Shown here one piece after another: positions 36,947 through 45,163 of a stretch of 64,000 nucleotides of DNA. Both the position numbers and the translations under genes were made by a program. A model generated the notes under the pieces. The model did no database searches. It saw nothing but the letters and a program-made list of their open reading frames with translations, and was not told where the DNA came from. Each line of letters starts with the position of its first letter. The first letter of the stretch is position 1. This DNA comes from Novosphingobium sp. Leaf2 (GTDB lineage Bacteria > Pseudomonadota > Alphaproteobacteria > Sphingomonadales > Sphingomonadaceae). The stretch lies in the NCBI RefSeq assembly GCF_001421325.1, contig NZ_LMJY01000012.1, positions 124,001-188,000 on the forward strand. The letters are read 5' to 3'.

Positions 36947-37261
36947 TCAGCGCGACTGGCCGATGATCCGCCCGGTGCGAGCATCGACGTCCACGAAGTA
37001 GAGCTTGCTATTGCGGATGAACTTCAGCCGGTAAGCCATTGCCGGAGGGTCATATTCCGGGCCCAGATACTGCATGCCAGACATGCGCGGCAGGATCTCC
37101 CGCTCGATCTCGCGGATCGACAGCACGGTGCCGGCGCGCCTCTCACGCCGCACCTCGCCCTGCTCCCCCTGGGAATCTGCACGGACCGGAACGCTCGCAA
37201 GAAGAGCGGAAGCCGCGGCAAGCGCGGCAAGGGGGGCAAGGGGGGCAAGCAAACGTGTCAT
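36947..37261 (-). CDS. Exported PepSY-domain protein
   Basis: 104 residues. The signal peptide is an unusual near-repeat of Leu-Ala-Pro (TRLLAPLAPLAALAAASALL). After a basic charged stretch comes a PepSY unit: ILPRMSGMQYLGPEYD, YRLKFIRNSKLYFVDVDA, TGRIIGQSR. PepSY proteins often inhibit periplasmic peptidases or report envelope state. It is the first gene before the two-component pair, so it may modulate the kinase's sensor domain; that is inference from position. Confidence 0.82.
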   Translation of the reverse strand: MTRLLAPLAPLAALAAASALLASVPVRADSQGEQGEVRRERRAGTVLSIREIEREILPRMSGMQYLGPEYDPPAMAYRLKFIRNSKLYFVDVDARTGRIIGQSR

Positions 37262-37415
37262 CACAAGCGGGGTGCCTAGTTCCAAGGCTTTGAACAAGCC
37301 CTGAATATTGCCGCGCGCAAGGTCGTGCGCAGGCGTGACGCAAAGGGCACGGTATTGCCATGCGGTGCAACCCCGCGCTTGCCCTTCCCCCTTCCGCACC
37401 TGTAGGGCGCGGCGC

Positions 37416-39209
37416 ATGGCAACTGCACCGATACTAAGCTGGGAGGGCCTTGGCCTGATCCAGGGCTCCGGCTGGCTCTTCAAGGATCTGGACATAAACG
37501 TTGGCCCGCGTGACCGGCTGGCTCTGATCGGTCGCAACGGCGCGGGCAAGACCACGCTGCTCAAGCTGATCGCCGGCCAGGTGGATGCGGACAAGGGTAC
37601 GCGCTCGGTTCAGCCCGGCACGCGGGTAATCACGCTGGAGCAGGACCCGTTCTTCACTGGCTTCGACACGTTGCTGGATTTCGCCATCCACGGCGATGAC
37701 GCACCCCCGCGTCATGAAGTGGAGGCCATCGCCGACCAGCTGGGCATCGACCTGTCGCGCGAAGCGGCCAGCGCCAGCGGCGGTGAACGCCGCCGTGCCG
37801 CTTTGTGCCGTGCGCTCGCGTCCGAGCCCGACCTGCTGCTGCTGGACGAGCCGACCAATCACCTTGACCTTGCCGCGATCGACTGGCTGGAATCCTGGCT
37901 CCAGCGATACAACGGTGCGTTCGTGGTCATCAGCCACGACCGCACCTTCCTGACCCGGCTGACCAACGCCACGTTGTGGCTCGATCGCGGCGGCCTGCGC
38001 CGCAAGGATATCGGCTTTGGCGGCTACGAGGCGTGGGAAAACGAAGTCTACGCCGAGGAAGAGCGCGCCGCGCACAAGCTGGATGCCAAGCTGAAGATCG
38101 AGGCGCACTGGCTGGAACGCGGCGTCACCGCGCGGCGCAAGCGCAACCAGGGCCGGCTTGCCAAGCTGTGGGAAATGCGCGCCCAACGGGCCTCGATGAT
38201 GGGGCCGCAAGGTACGGCCAAGCTGGCGGTCGTGGCAGACGACAGCAAGACCAAGTCGGTGATCGTGGCCGAACACGTTACCAAGCGCTTCGGCGAGGGT
38301 GACGCGCGGCGCACCGTGATCAAGGACTTCAACCTGCGAATCCAGCGCGGCGACCGGATCGGGCTGGTCGGCGCGAACGGCTCGGGCAAGACTACCCTCC
38401 TCAAGATACTGACTGGCGAATTGCAGCACGACGAGGGGCGCATCGTGCTTGCCAATACTCTGCACGCCACGGTGATCGACCAGCAGCGCAGCCGCATGAG
38501 CCCGGAACTGCGCATCCGCGACGTGCTGGCCGAAGGCGGCGACTGGATCGACGTGCGCGGCATCCGCAAGCATATCCAGGGCTATCTCAAGGACTTCCTG
38601 TTCGATCCGGGTCTGGTCGAAGCCAAAGTGGGCACGCTATCGGGCGGTGAGCGTTCGCGTCTGCTGTTTGCGCGCGAATTTGCCCGCACCTCCAACCTGC
38701 TGGTGCTGGACGAGCCGACCAACGACCTCGATCTGGAGACGCTCGATCTGCTGCAGGAGGTGATTTCCGATTATGACGGCACAGTGCTGATCGTCAGCCA
38801 CGATCGTGACTTTCTCGATCGCACGGTGAACGTCACGCTGGGGCTTGATGGGTCGGGCCATATCGACGTGATCGCCGGCGGCTATGCCGACTGGGAAGCC
38901 AAGCGGCGCGAACGCACCGTGGGCGCGGCCAAGAAAGCGAAGGCGGAGGCGCAGGCCCCGGCGCAAATGCCGGTCCGCAAGGTCAAGCTGTCGTACAAGG
39001 ACCAGCGCGACTACGAACTGCTGCCCAAGCGCATCGAGGAACTGGAAGCGGCGATCATCCGCGATGAGGCGGCGATGTCCGACCCGGCCCTTTACACCCG
39101 CGATCCGGCAAAATTCGCAGCCCTGACGGCCGCCGTCGGCAAGGCCCGCGCTGACAAGGACGCTGCCGAGGAACGCTGGCTCGAACTGGCCGAGCAGGTG
39201 GAGGGCTGA
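37416..39209 (+). CDS. uup: ABC-F family ATPase (Uup-like)
   Basis: 597 residues with two ABC domains. The first has Walker A GRNGAGKTTLLK and LLLDEPTNHLDLAAIDWL; the second has GANGSGKTTLLK and LVLDEPTNDLDLETLDLL, and both signature motifs are present. There are no membrane segments. The C-terminal 75 residues (KDQRDYELLPKRIEELEAAI) form the coiled-coil domain typical of Uup. ABC-F proteins act on ribosomes, or in the case of Uup on DNA structure. The ATG at 37416 is preferred. It is divergent from the PepSY operon. Confidence 0.88.
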   Translation: MATAPILSWEGLGLIQGSGWLFKDLDINVGPRDRLALIGRNGAGKTTLLKLIAGQVDADKGTRSVQPGTRVITLEQDPFFTGFDTLLDFAIHGDDAPPRHEVEAIADQLGIDLSREAASASGGERRRAALCRALASEPDLLLLDEPTNHLDLAAIDWLESWLQRYNGAFVVISHDRTFLTRLTNATLWLDRGGLRRKDIGFGGYEAWENEVYAEEERAAHKLDAKLKIEAHWLERGVTARRKRNQGRLAKLWEMRAQRASMMGPQGTAKLAVVADDSKTKSVIVAEHVTKRFGEGDARRTVIKDFNLRIQRGDRIGLVGANGSGKTTLLKILTGELQHDEGRIVLANTLHATVIDQQRSRMSPELRIRDVLAEGGDWIDVRGIRKHIQGYLKDFLFDPGLVEAKVGTLSGGERSRLLFAREFARTSNLLVLDEPTNDLDLETLDLLQEVISDYDGTVLIVSHDRDFLDRTVNVTLGLDGSGHIDVIAGGYADWEAKRRERTVGAAKKAKAEAQAPAQMPVRKVKLSYKDQRDYELLPKRIEELEAAIIRDEAAMSDPALYTRDPAKFAALTAAVGKARADKDAAEERWLELAEQVEG

Positions 39210-39216
39210 GCCCCCT

Positions 39217-39519
39217 TCAGTCGAACGCGAAACGGTCCGCCAGTTCCATGTTCCGGTCCCGCGCCATGCCCGGGATCAGGAACAGGTCGATCAGCACCCA
39301 GATGCCCAGCGGTATCCAGGCCAGGAACAGGGTGACCCAGCCGGCGACCCATAGCCCCAGTTGCACCGCGCCGCCCAGTTTCGACCCCAGGTAGAACCGG
39401 TGCGCCCCAAAGCCGCCGAAGAACAGGCACAGCAGATACGCGACGCCGGCCGACTTGCGGTTGGCATCGTACATCATCTGTGCCCGCGCGCTTGCCAGCG
39501 CCGCCCGTTCGTCCACCAT
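39217..39519 (-). CDS. TM2-domain membrane protein
   Basis: 100 residues. The TM2 pattern is clear: two hydrophobic helices joined by a short turn with CLFFGGFGAHRFYLG and a second helix ending in WIPLGIWVLIDLFLIPGMARD. The function of bacterial TM2 proteins is unknown. GGGGGAAG just before the ATG at 39519 decides that start over upstream in-frame codons. It converges with the ABC-F gene and is divergent from the XRE regulator. Confidence 0.88.
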   Translation of the reverse strand: MVDERAALASARAQMMYDANRKSAGVAYLLCLFFGGFGAHRFYLGSKLGGAVQLGLWVAGWVTLFLAWIPLGIWVLIDLFLIPGMARDRNMELADRFAFD

Positions 39520-39684
39520 CGTGTCTTCCCCCTTGATCTGACTTTGCATCATGCCGGGATTTGCACGGGACACCAGACGTTTCGCGCAGCCCCCCGCCTT
39601 GACGCCGTTGCCGCGTTACGCACTTGCAATAAGCGGGTATCTATACGAAAGCCCGGAACGCCGGATCGGTTGGAAGGGGCCCGT

Positions 39685-40257
39685 ATGATCAATCGTATCC
39701 GCGACATCCGCCTGCAAAAGGGCCTGACGCTGGCCGACGTTGCCGCCGCCTGCACCCCGCCCACTACGGCCCAGACCATCGGCCGCCTCGAAACCGGCAT
39801 GCGCAACCTTTCGCTGGTGTGGATGAACCGCATCGCCGCCGCGCTGCAGGTGGAGCCCGAAACCCTGTTGCGCAGCGACAATGCGGAGCCTGCGCGCCTG
39901 ATCGCGTCCCTGGGCAGCAAAGGCCCTGAAGCCCTGCGCAAGCCGATCGACGCCGTGCTGCCCAGCGACTTGTCCGCCGACGCGCCCTGGCTTGTGCTGG
40001 CGGTGGACGCATCGCAGGGCGAATACCGCGAAGGCGATCAGGTGTGGCTGCGTCAGCATGGGCCCGAACAGGCTGGCGCGTTGATAGACCGCGACGTGCT
40101 GGCCCCCCTGCCCGCTGGCCGCTTCGCATTCGGACGGCTGATCACAAGCGAGGACGGCGCGGTCACCCTGCTGCCGCCTGCCAGCGGGCGCGAACGTGTG
40201 ACGGTGGCAGCGCCGGCCTGGCTCGCGGTTGCCGAAACCCTGGTTCGCAAGCTGTAA
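39685..40257 (+). CDS. XRE-family transcriptional regulator with a C-terminal sensor-like domain
   Basis: 190 residues. The N-terminal helix-turn-helix (IRDIRLQKGLTLADVAAAC, then TIGRLETG) covers about residues 3-62. The remainder resembles the peptidase S24/LexA-like beta fold of phage-repressor-type regulators (DQVWLRQHG, RFAFGRLI), but I see no Ser-Lys dyad, so autocleavage is unlikely. It ends 8 bases before the glycosyltransferase and may be cotranscribed with it. Target genes unknown. Confidence 0.8.
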   Translation: MINRIRDIRLQKGLTLADVAAACTPPTTAQTIGRLETGMRNLSLVWMNRIAAALQVEPETLLRSDNAEPARLIASLGSKGPEALRKPIDAVLPSDLSADAPWLVLAVDASQGEYREGDQVWLRQHGPEQAGALIDRDVLAPLPAGRFAFGRLITSEDGAVTLLPPASGRERVTVAAPAWLAVAETLVRKL

Positions 40258-40265
40258 TTGCGGTG

Positions 40266-41492
40266 ATGCGCGTCCTTTCGATCGCCACGCTGTTTCCCAA
40301 TCCGGTGCGCCCATCGTTCGGGGTGTTTGTCGGCAACCAGATGCGCGCGATCGTTGCATCCGGCCAGGTAGACTTGACGATCGTCAGCCCGCTTGGCATC
40401 CCCGTCTGGCCACTGTCTTTGCGAGAGCCGTACGCGAAGTTGAATGCTATCCCGCAAATGGCGCAAGTTGCGGGGCTGCAGGTCCATTATCCCCGCTTCA
40501 CGACCTTTCCCAAAGTGGGCGGCGATACCAACCCGGGGCGCATCGCCAAGGCGGTGCTGCCGCTGGTGCGCAAGCTCCACGCGCAAAAACCGTTCGACCT
40601 TGTGGACGCGCAGTTCTTCTTTCCCGACGGGCCCGCCGCCGCAATCATCGCGCGCGAACTGGGCCTGCCGCTGACGATCAAATCGCGCGGGGCGGACATC
40701 CACTTTTGGGGCCAGCGTCCCCTGGCGCTCAAGCAGATGCTGGCGGCAGCGCACCAGGCCGCCGGGCTGCTGGCGGTAAGCCAGGCCCTGCGCGAAGACA
40801 TGATTGCGCTGGGGATGCCGGCGGATCGCATCGCGGTGCACTACACCGGGCTGGACCGGGAGAAGTTTCACCCGATCAATCGCGGCGCGGCGCGTGCGCT
40901 GGTCTCGGCGATGCCGAACCTGCAGATCTGGCCGGAAGGCCCGCTGCTGGTGACGCCGGGCGCCTTGATCGCACGCAAGGGCCAGGCGCTGGTGATAGAG
41001 GCGCTGGCGCATCTGCCCCCCGATACCCGCCTGGCGCTGGCCGGTGCCGGCGAGGACGAGGGACGGCTCAGGGGGCTGGCGAGGCGGCTGGGACTGGCGG
41101 ACCGGGTGCAGTTCCTGGGGCTGATCGACCATGAACTGCTGCCGCACGTGCTGTGCGCGGCGGATGTGCTGGTGCTGCCTTCCGCCAGCGAGGGTCTGGC
41201 GAACGTGTGGGTTGAGGGGCTGGCGTGCGGCACCCCCATCGTCATCCCGGACATCGGCGGCGCGCGCGAGATCGTCAGCGACGAGAGCGCCGGGCGCATC
41301 GCCGCCCGCACCCCCGAGGCGATCGCGTCCGCGGTGCGCGACATCCTGGCCGCGCCGCCCGCCCAGACCGACGTTGCCGAACATGTCAGCCGCTTCAGCT
41401 GGGGCATGAACGCACAGAACCTGATCCACTTCTGGGAAGACGTGATGACGCGCCACGCCCGTCCCGAGGCATCGGTGGACACCGCCGCCTGA
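40266..41492 (+). CDS. Family 4 glycosyltransferase
   Basis: 408 residues, GT-B fold. The N-terminal domain starts MRVLSIATLFPNPVRPSFGV. The C-terminal domain has a PGALIARKGQ phosphate loop and LPSASEGLANVWVEGLACG, the acceptor-proximal E(x7)E-type motif of GT4 enzymes. It would add a sugar from a nucleotide donor during polysaccharide or lipid-linked glycan synthesis at the inner face of the membrane. No other polysaccharide genes flank it; the deacetylase at 53.5 kb is the nearest candidate partner and is far away. GTG at 40263 is an alternative start. Confidence 0.88.
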   Translation: MRVLSIATLFPNPVRPSFGVFVGNQMRAIVASGQVDLTIVSPLGIPVWPLSLREPYAKLNAIPQMAQVAGLQVHYPRFTTFPKVGGDTNPGRIAKAVLPLVRKLHAQKPFDLVDAQFFFPDGPAAAIIARELGLPLTIKSRGADIHFWGQRPLALKQMLAAAHQAAGLLAVSQALREDMIALGMPADRIAVHYTGLDREKFHPINRGAARALVSAMPNLQIWPEGPLLVTPGALIARKGQALVIEALAHLPPDTRLALAGAGEDEGRLRGLARRLGLADRVQFLGLIDHELLPHVLCAADVLVLPSASEGLANVWVEGLACGTPIVIPDIGGAREIVSDESAGRIAARTPEAIASAVRDILAAPPAQTDVAEHVSRFSWGMNAQNLIHFWEDVMTRHARPEASVDTAA

Positions 41493-41598
41493 TCGTCCGC
41501 CGGGCGGCTTGCGCACCCTACCTGTGCTAAGTGCCAGCGGCGCGCATTGCCCGCCGCCTCTAGCTTCCCCGTCAAGATCACAACGGGAGAAACGGATC

Positions 41599-41958
41599 AT
41601 GCGCATCGTGGTGGCCGGATGGCTGCGCTACGCAGGTGACATGCAGACCTGCAACGAGATCATCCTTGGCGCGCGCGAGCACATCCTCGCCAGTCGGGCC
41701 GAAACAGGCTGCGCCGCCTACACCTGGGCGGTCGATCCGCTTGAACCCGGCGTGATCCAGGTGTTCGAGGAGTGGGACAGCGAAGTAGACCTGCTGCGCC
41801 ACTTCCAAGATCCGTCCTACGCCGCCATGCGCGATCATCTGGGGCAATGGGAAATCACCGGCTTTGGCGTTCAGCTCTATTCGGCAGCCGGCATCGAGCC
41901 GGTTTATGACGAAAACGGTGTGGCCCGCCGCGAAATCTTCGGCGTCAGTCTGGCGTAA
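41599..41958 (+). CDS. Antibiotic-biosynthesis-monooxygenase (ABM) domain protein
   Basis: 119 residues. The ferredoxin-like fold is seen in AAYTWAVDPLEPGVIQVFEEW and the later HFQDPSYAAM helix, characteristic of ABM dimers. Such proteins either oxidise polyketide or aromatic substrates without cofactor or act in heme or quinone metabolism. GGGAGA just upstream fixes the ATG. It marks the left end of the Rieske cassette but is transcribed toward it, converging with the NTF2-fold gene. Substrate unknown. Confidence 0.78.
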   Translation: MRIVVAGWLRYAGDMQTCNEIILGAREHILASRAETGCAAYTWAVDPLEPGVIQVFEEWDSEVDLLRHFQDPSYAAMRDHLGQWEITGFGVQLYSAAGIEPVYDENGVARREIFGVSLA

Positions 41959-41959
41959 G

Positions 41960-41973
41960 GCTGACCGGTCAGC
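41960..41973. repeat. Perfect 14-base palindrome at a convergent junction
   Basis: GCTGACCGGTCAGC lies in the 10-base gap between the ABM gene stop and the convergent NTF2-fold gene, reaching into the latter's last codons. Without a loop it is a weak terminator; a protein-binding site is equally possible. Confidence 0.35.
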
Positions 41974-42382
41974 TTTCCAGCGGCAGCAGGAAATCTGTGG
42001 TGTAGCGCGTCGCTTTCCAGCCTTCGGGGGCGCGCGCTACATCGAAATAGTAGCGCCCGTGGATCGTAACGCCCCCGCCCGCCTTGTACCGCGCCATGCC
42101 GGTTATGTAAGCGCGAACGGACGCGGTATCGCCGGTGTATGCCGTCACCGCAAAGTTCGAAAGGTAATGGCCCTGCGCGGAAATCGCCGCAAAGGCCTCC
42201 GCGAAGAAGGCCCGGATCGCGTCATGCCCTTTTAGCGCGGGATATCCCACGCCGGACAAGTCGAACACGGCATCGGGCGTGAACACGGCGCAGATGCCGT
42301 CTGCGTCGAAACTATCCACTGCATGCGCGTAGCCGACCAGTAGGCCTTCCAGCGCGATCCGGTCTTCCGGCGGGCAGATCAC
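41969..42382 (-). CDS. NTF2/SnoaL-fold protein, possible Rieske oxygenase partner
   Basis: 137 residues. Helix and cone-shaped beta sheet pattern of SnoaL-like proteins: ALEGLLVGYAHAVDSFDADG, FTPDAVFDLS, then a DFLLPL end. It starts at a GTG that overlaps the stop of the Rieske gene (GTGA), so the two are coupled. Small subunits of ring-hydroxylating dioxygenases have this same fold, but they are usually longer (about 160-180 residues), so this may be an isomerase or hydratase for the oxygenase product instead. Confidence 0.78.
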   Translation of the reverse strand: MICPPEDRIALEGLLVGYAHAVDSFDADGICAVFTPDAVFDLSGVGYPALKGHDAIRAFFAEAFAAISAQGHYLSNFAVTAYTGDTASVRAYITGMARYKAGGGVTIHGRYYFDVARAPEGWKATRYTTDFLLPLES

Positions 42383-43701
42383 GGCGCGCCCTTCACGTAA
42401 TCATCCAGCAGTTCATGGAAACGCTGGATGCGCTTTTCCTGTCCGGGCAGGATGCAGCCCTTGAACCCGCGCGAATTGAGGCCCTGCTGCTGGCTGGTGC
42501 CGATCGACAAGTCCTGATCCGCCACGTAGCCCACCGATACCCCGTCGCCGTAGACGCAGTGATACGCCACCGCATCGTGCTCCAGCGGCGCCATGCCCAG
42601 CGGCGTGAACACCTCCTTCATGCCCTCTACCGGCGGATAGAGGCACCAGTGCTGGAATATGCACTTTTCCGGATCTGTGGGGTGCGGCTCGGTGCGCAGC
42701 ACCTGCAACTGTTCCGGGCTCATCGTCAGGGTGAGATTGGGAAACAGCGTGCAGTGGAAGTAATCGACCAGTTGCTGATCGGTCATGTTTTCATAATTGG
42801 TGTAGCCACGGTCCGGTCCCAGCTTGCGCTTGGCCGCAATGATTGCCTCGCGCAGATCGCCGGTGCGACCGTTGAAATCATCGGGATCGATGCCCCAGGC
42901 CCGCGCCGCTTCGCCCAGAGGCGCTGGCACTTCGCTGGTGTGGTAATCGACGCGGGTGGTGGCCTGATGGCCCTTCATCCACATCGAGTTGTGACCCGAG
43001 GGGTACATCTCGAACAGCGTATCGGGCAGACCGTCGTTGATGAATGTCGCCAGTTCCGGGTGGATGGTGGGCAGGTGGTAGCTCTCGTTGAAATTGTCGC
43101 GGATGATCTTCCAGTTGAATTCGCAGTCCGCAGAGACGTTCAGCACCCGCACCCAGTTATCTATGCCATAGCCTGCCAGACGTTCCGGGAACGGGGCCAA
43201 CCATTCGTGCAGCGGCGCCACGTCGTCGTCCATGCACCAGAACACGAACGGCCCCCAGGTATCGCACCGCAGTTCCGACAAGTGGACTTTGCCACACGGG
43301 CTGCCGCCGGCGAAATCTTCGGGATCCTGCACTTTGGCCAGCGTCCCGTCGAGGTCGAAGGTCCAGTTGTGATAGCCGCACACGATGCGCGGCACGCTGG
43401 TCAGGTCGCCCAGGACCAGGCGATTGCCCCGGTGCGGGCAGGAATTGTAGAACGCCTTGATCGTCCCATCCTCCTGCCGGACCATGATGACCGATTCCTT
43501 GGCGAAGTTGTGGCGCACAATATCACCGGGCTCCTCCAGTTCGGCCAGCAAGCCACCAAGATGCCAGACCTTGGGCCATAGATTCTTCATCTCGCCGTCC
43601 ATCCACGCCTTGGAGATGTAGCGGTCGGCGGTGATCGGATCGCCGCGCACCGGCGGATCGAATTCCTGCGAATAGCGCGAAACCGGGGTTTGAAAGTTCA
43701 T
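42379..43701 (-). CDS. Rieske non-heme iron oxygenase, alpha subunit
   Basis: 440 residues. The Rieske [2Fe-2S] ligands are Cys88-x-His90 and Cys108-x2-His111 (CPHRGN, CGYHNW). The catalytic iron motif follows with His209 and His214 in NESYHLPTIHPE; the third ligand should lie in the C-terminal half. It would use electrons from NADH, through a reductase and ferredoxin, to hydroxylate an aromatic or similar ring. Neither electron carrier is encoded nearby. Both neighbours are coupled by four-base overlaps, so the three form one transcript. Substrate unknown. Confidence 0.92.
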   Translation of the reverse strand: MNFQTPVSRYSQEFDPPVRGDPITADRYISKAWMDGEMKNLWPKVWHLGGLLAELEEPGDIVRHNFAKESVIMVRQEDGTIKAFYNSCPHRGNRLVLGDLTSVPRIVCGYHNWTFDLDGTLAKVQDPEDFAGGSPCGKVHLSELRCDTWGPFVFWCMDDDVAPLHEWLAPFPERLAGYGIDNWVRVLNVSADCEFNWKIIRDNFNESYHLPTIHPELATFINDGLPDTLFEMYPSGHNSMWMKGHQATTRVDYHTSEVPAPLGEAARAWGIDPDDFNGRTGDLREAIIAAKRKLGPDRGYTNYENMTDQQLVDYFHCTLFPNLTLTMSPEQLQVLRTEPHPTDPEKCIFQHWCLYPPVEGMKEVFTPLGMAPLEHDAVAYHCVYGDGVSVGYVADQDLSIGTSQQQGLNSRGFKGCILPGQEKRIQRFHELLDDYVKGAP

Positions 43702-44261
43702 GCGCAAATTCCTGTGCTGAGGTGTTGCTGCTGCTCGCTGGGGTCCAGCCCGCGACGGGCGCCACGCGGCGCCTGCGGATTGGCTGCGAAAAAGTCGCGA
43801 TTGCCGGGATCCTGCTTGACCCAGTCGGTCACCAGAACGCGGTTGGTAATCCGCCATTGGCCATCGCGGCGGGCATACTGGTCCAGATACCGGCCGGAAA
43901 TGAACAGGTCGGTTACCCCGCCGCCCTCGGCCGGGGCACAGTGCCAGGCCTGGAAATACAGCTCGCCACGGGCGCTATCGCCGGAAATTGTGATGCGTGA
44001 CTGGCCGAGCATGTGATGGCTGGCCTCCATCGTGGCGAGGAAATCGAGCGCGAAGGCGACGAAGGTATCGGCGGAGCCTTTCATCACCCCGCAATCCACA
44101 AACGCATCGTCGTGAAACGCACTGCGCGTGAGGTCCGCGTCCAGCCGGTCAAGTCCGCGCATGTAGCGGGCGGCCACATCGGCGATGTCACGCCGGGCAG
44201 CTAGATCGCGCACTTCGGCCGCCAGGTCGAAGTGGTCGGTATCGGCGGCAGTCACCGCCAT
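43698..44261 (-). CDS. NTF2/SnoaL-fold protein upstream of the Rieske gene, possible beta subunit
   Basis: 187 residues. The pattern ARRDIADVAARYMRGLDRLD, ASHHMLGQSRITI and GQWRITNRVLVTDW resembles the SnoaL_4 group. At 187 residues and with its place directly before the alpha subunit (ATGA overlap) it could be the oxygenase beta subunit, although beta subunits normally follow the alpha gene. The last 30 residues are polar and probably disordered. The start at 44261 is the ATG that precedes the fold. First gene of the Rieske transcript, divergent from the TetR regulator. Confidence 0.78.
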   Translation of the reverse strand: MAVTAADTDHFDLAAEVRDLAARRDIADVAARYMRGLDRLDADLTRSAFHDDAFVDCGVMKGSADTFVAFALDFLATMEASHHMLGQSRITISGDSARGELYFQAWHCAPAEGGGVTDLFISGRYLDQYARRDGQWRITNRVLVTDWVKQDPGNRDFFAANPQAPRGARRGLDPSEQQQHLSTGICA

Positions 44262-44362
44262 GCGACGGACTGACGGTATGCGCGAATGCTGGGCATGGCC
44301 TTCTCGTCTCCTGTCCCGACCCGGCCCGCTATGGCTGCGTGCCTCGATCTTGGCCGGCATAT

Positions 44363-44384
44363 AAACCGACTCTGCTGCCGGTTT
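44363..44384. promoter_or_regulatory. Candidate TetR operator between divergent genes
   Basis: AAACCG (44363-44368) and CGGTTT (44379-44384) are perfect inverted arms separated by 10 bases, in the 204-base gap between the Rieske transcript and the tetR gene. The half-sites are placed about 16 bases apart centre to centre, as TetR-family sites often are. A TATAAG hexamer lies at 44418-44423 facing tetR. Position and symmetry only; not proven. Confidence 0.45.
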
Positions 44385-44465
44385 TATGCTACGACCTGCC
44401 CATCCCGCTCACCTGCCTATAAGACTAGGTTCGGGCTGGCGGCGCGGTGCGCCTAAAAGGAGGGC

Positions 44466-45140
44466 ATGATGACCGCCCAGATGCTTCAGGATCGCGTGCT
44501 CGGCGCGCTACTGCCTGCGGACAGGCCAGCGGCGGACGCCAGCTGGCAACAACGCAAGAGCGCCCTCATGCGTGACAGGTTGATTGCCGCTGCCGTCGAG
44601 TGCCTGGCGGTCGATGGCTATGCAGGCCTGACGACCGCCGCCGTAGCCACCGCCTGCGATGTTTCGCGCGGGGCGATGCATCACCACTTCGCGACGCGGA
44701 TGGAACTGGTCGGCGCTGTGGTGGACCATGTGGTCTACCACCGCATGCGCGCATTCCTGGCGGATTACTTCAGCGCCGCTGCTGATCGCGGCGACCAGCC
44801 AATGATCGAACTGGCCTGCGAAGCGCACTGGCGTTCGGTGCAGACGCGCGATTATGCCGCGTGGCTGGCATTGGCGGTTGCCGCCCGCACCGATCCGCAG
44901 CTTGCCGCCGTGTTTCTACCCGCAGCGCGGCGATATGACGCGGTGTGGACCAGCGAGATGATCGAGGCCTTCCCGCAGTGGCGCGAAGACTGGGAGAACC
45001 TGAAGTTGGCGCATGACTTCGCCAGCGCCCTGCACATGGGCATGCTGCTGCACGAACCTGTTTTCGCCAACGACGCGCGGATGGACCGCCTGCAGAAATT
45101 CGCCGCCCACACAGTGCAACGGCTGAGCGAAACGCGCTGA
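44466..45140 (+). CDS. TetR/AcrR-family transcriptional regulator
   Basis: 224 residues. The helix-turn-helix is in about residues 38-85 (RLIAAAVECLAVDGYAGLTT, then DVSRGAMHHHFATRMELV). The C-terminal ligand-binding domain is helical. AAAAGGAGG lies just before the ATG. It is divergent from the Rieske transcript and convergent with the SDR, so it most likely represses the Rieske genes until their substrate or product is bound. The ligand is unknown. Confidence 0.88.
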   Translation: MMTAQMLQDRVLGALLPADRPAADASWQQRKSALMRDRLIAAAVECLAVDGYAGLTTAAVATACDVSRGAMHHHFATRMELVGAVVDHVVYHRMRAFLADYFSAAADRGDQPMIELACEAHWRSVQTRDYAAWLALAVAARTDPQLAAVFLPAARRYDAVWTSEMIEAFPQWREDWENLKLAHDFASALHMGMLLHEPVFANDARMDRLQKFAAHTVQRLSETR

Positions 45141-45163
45141 GCCGCAGCACCGGTGAAAGCCGG

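Noticed and set aside
37200..37255. Short tandem GGGGGCAAG-like repeats
   Set aside because: They lie inside the PepSY gene and simply encode the Leu-Ala-Pro repeats of its signal peptide.
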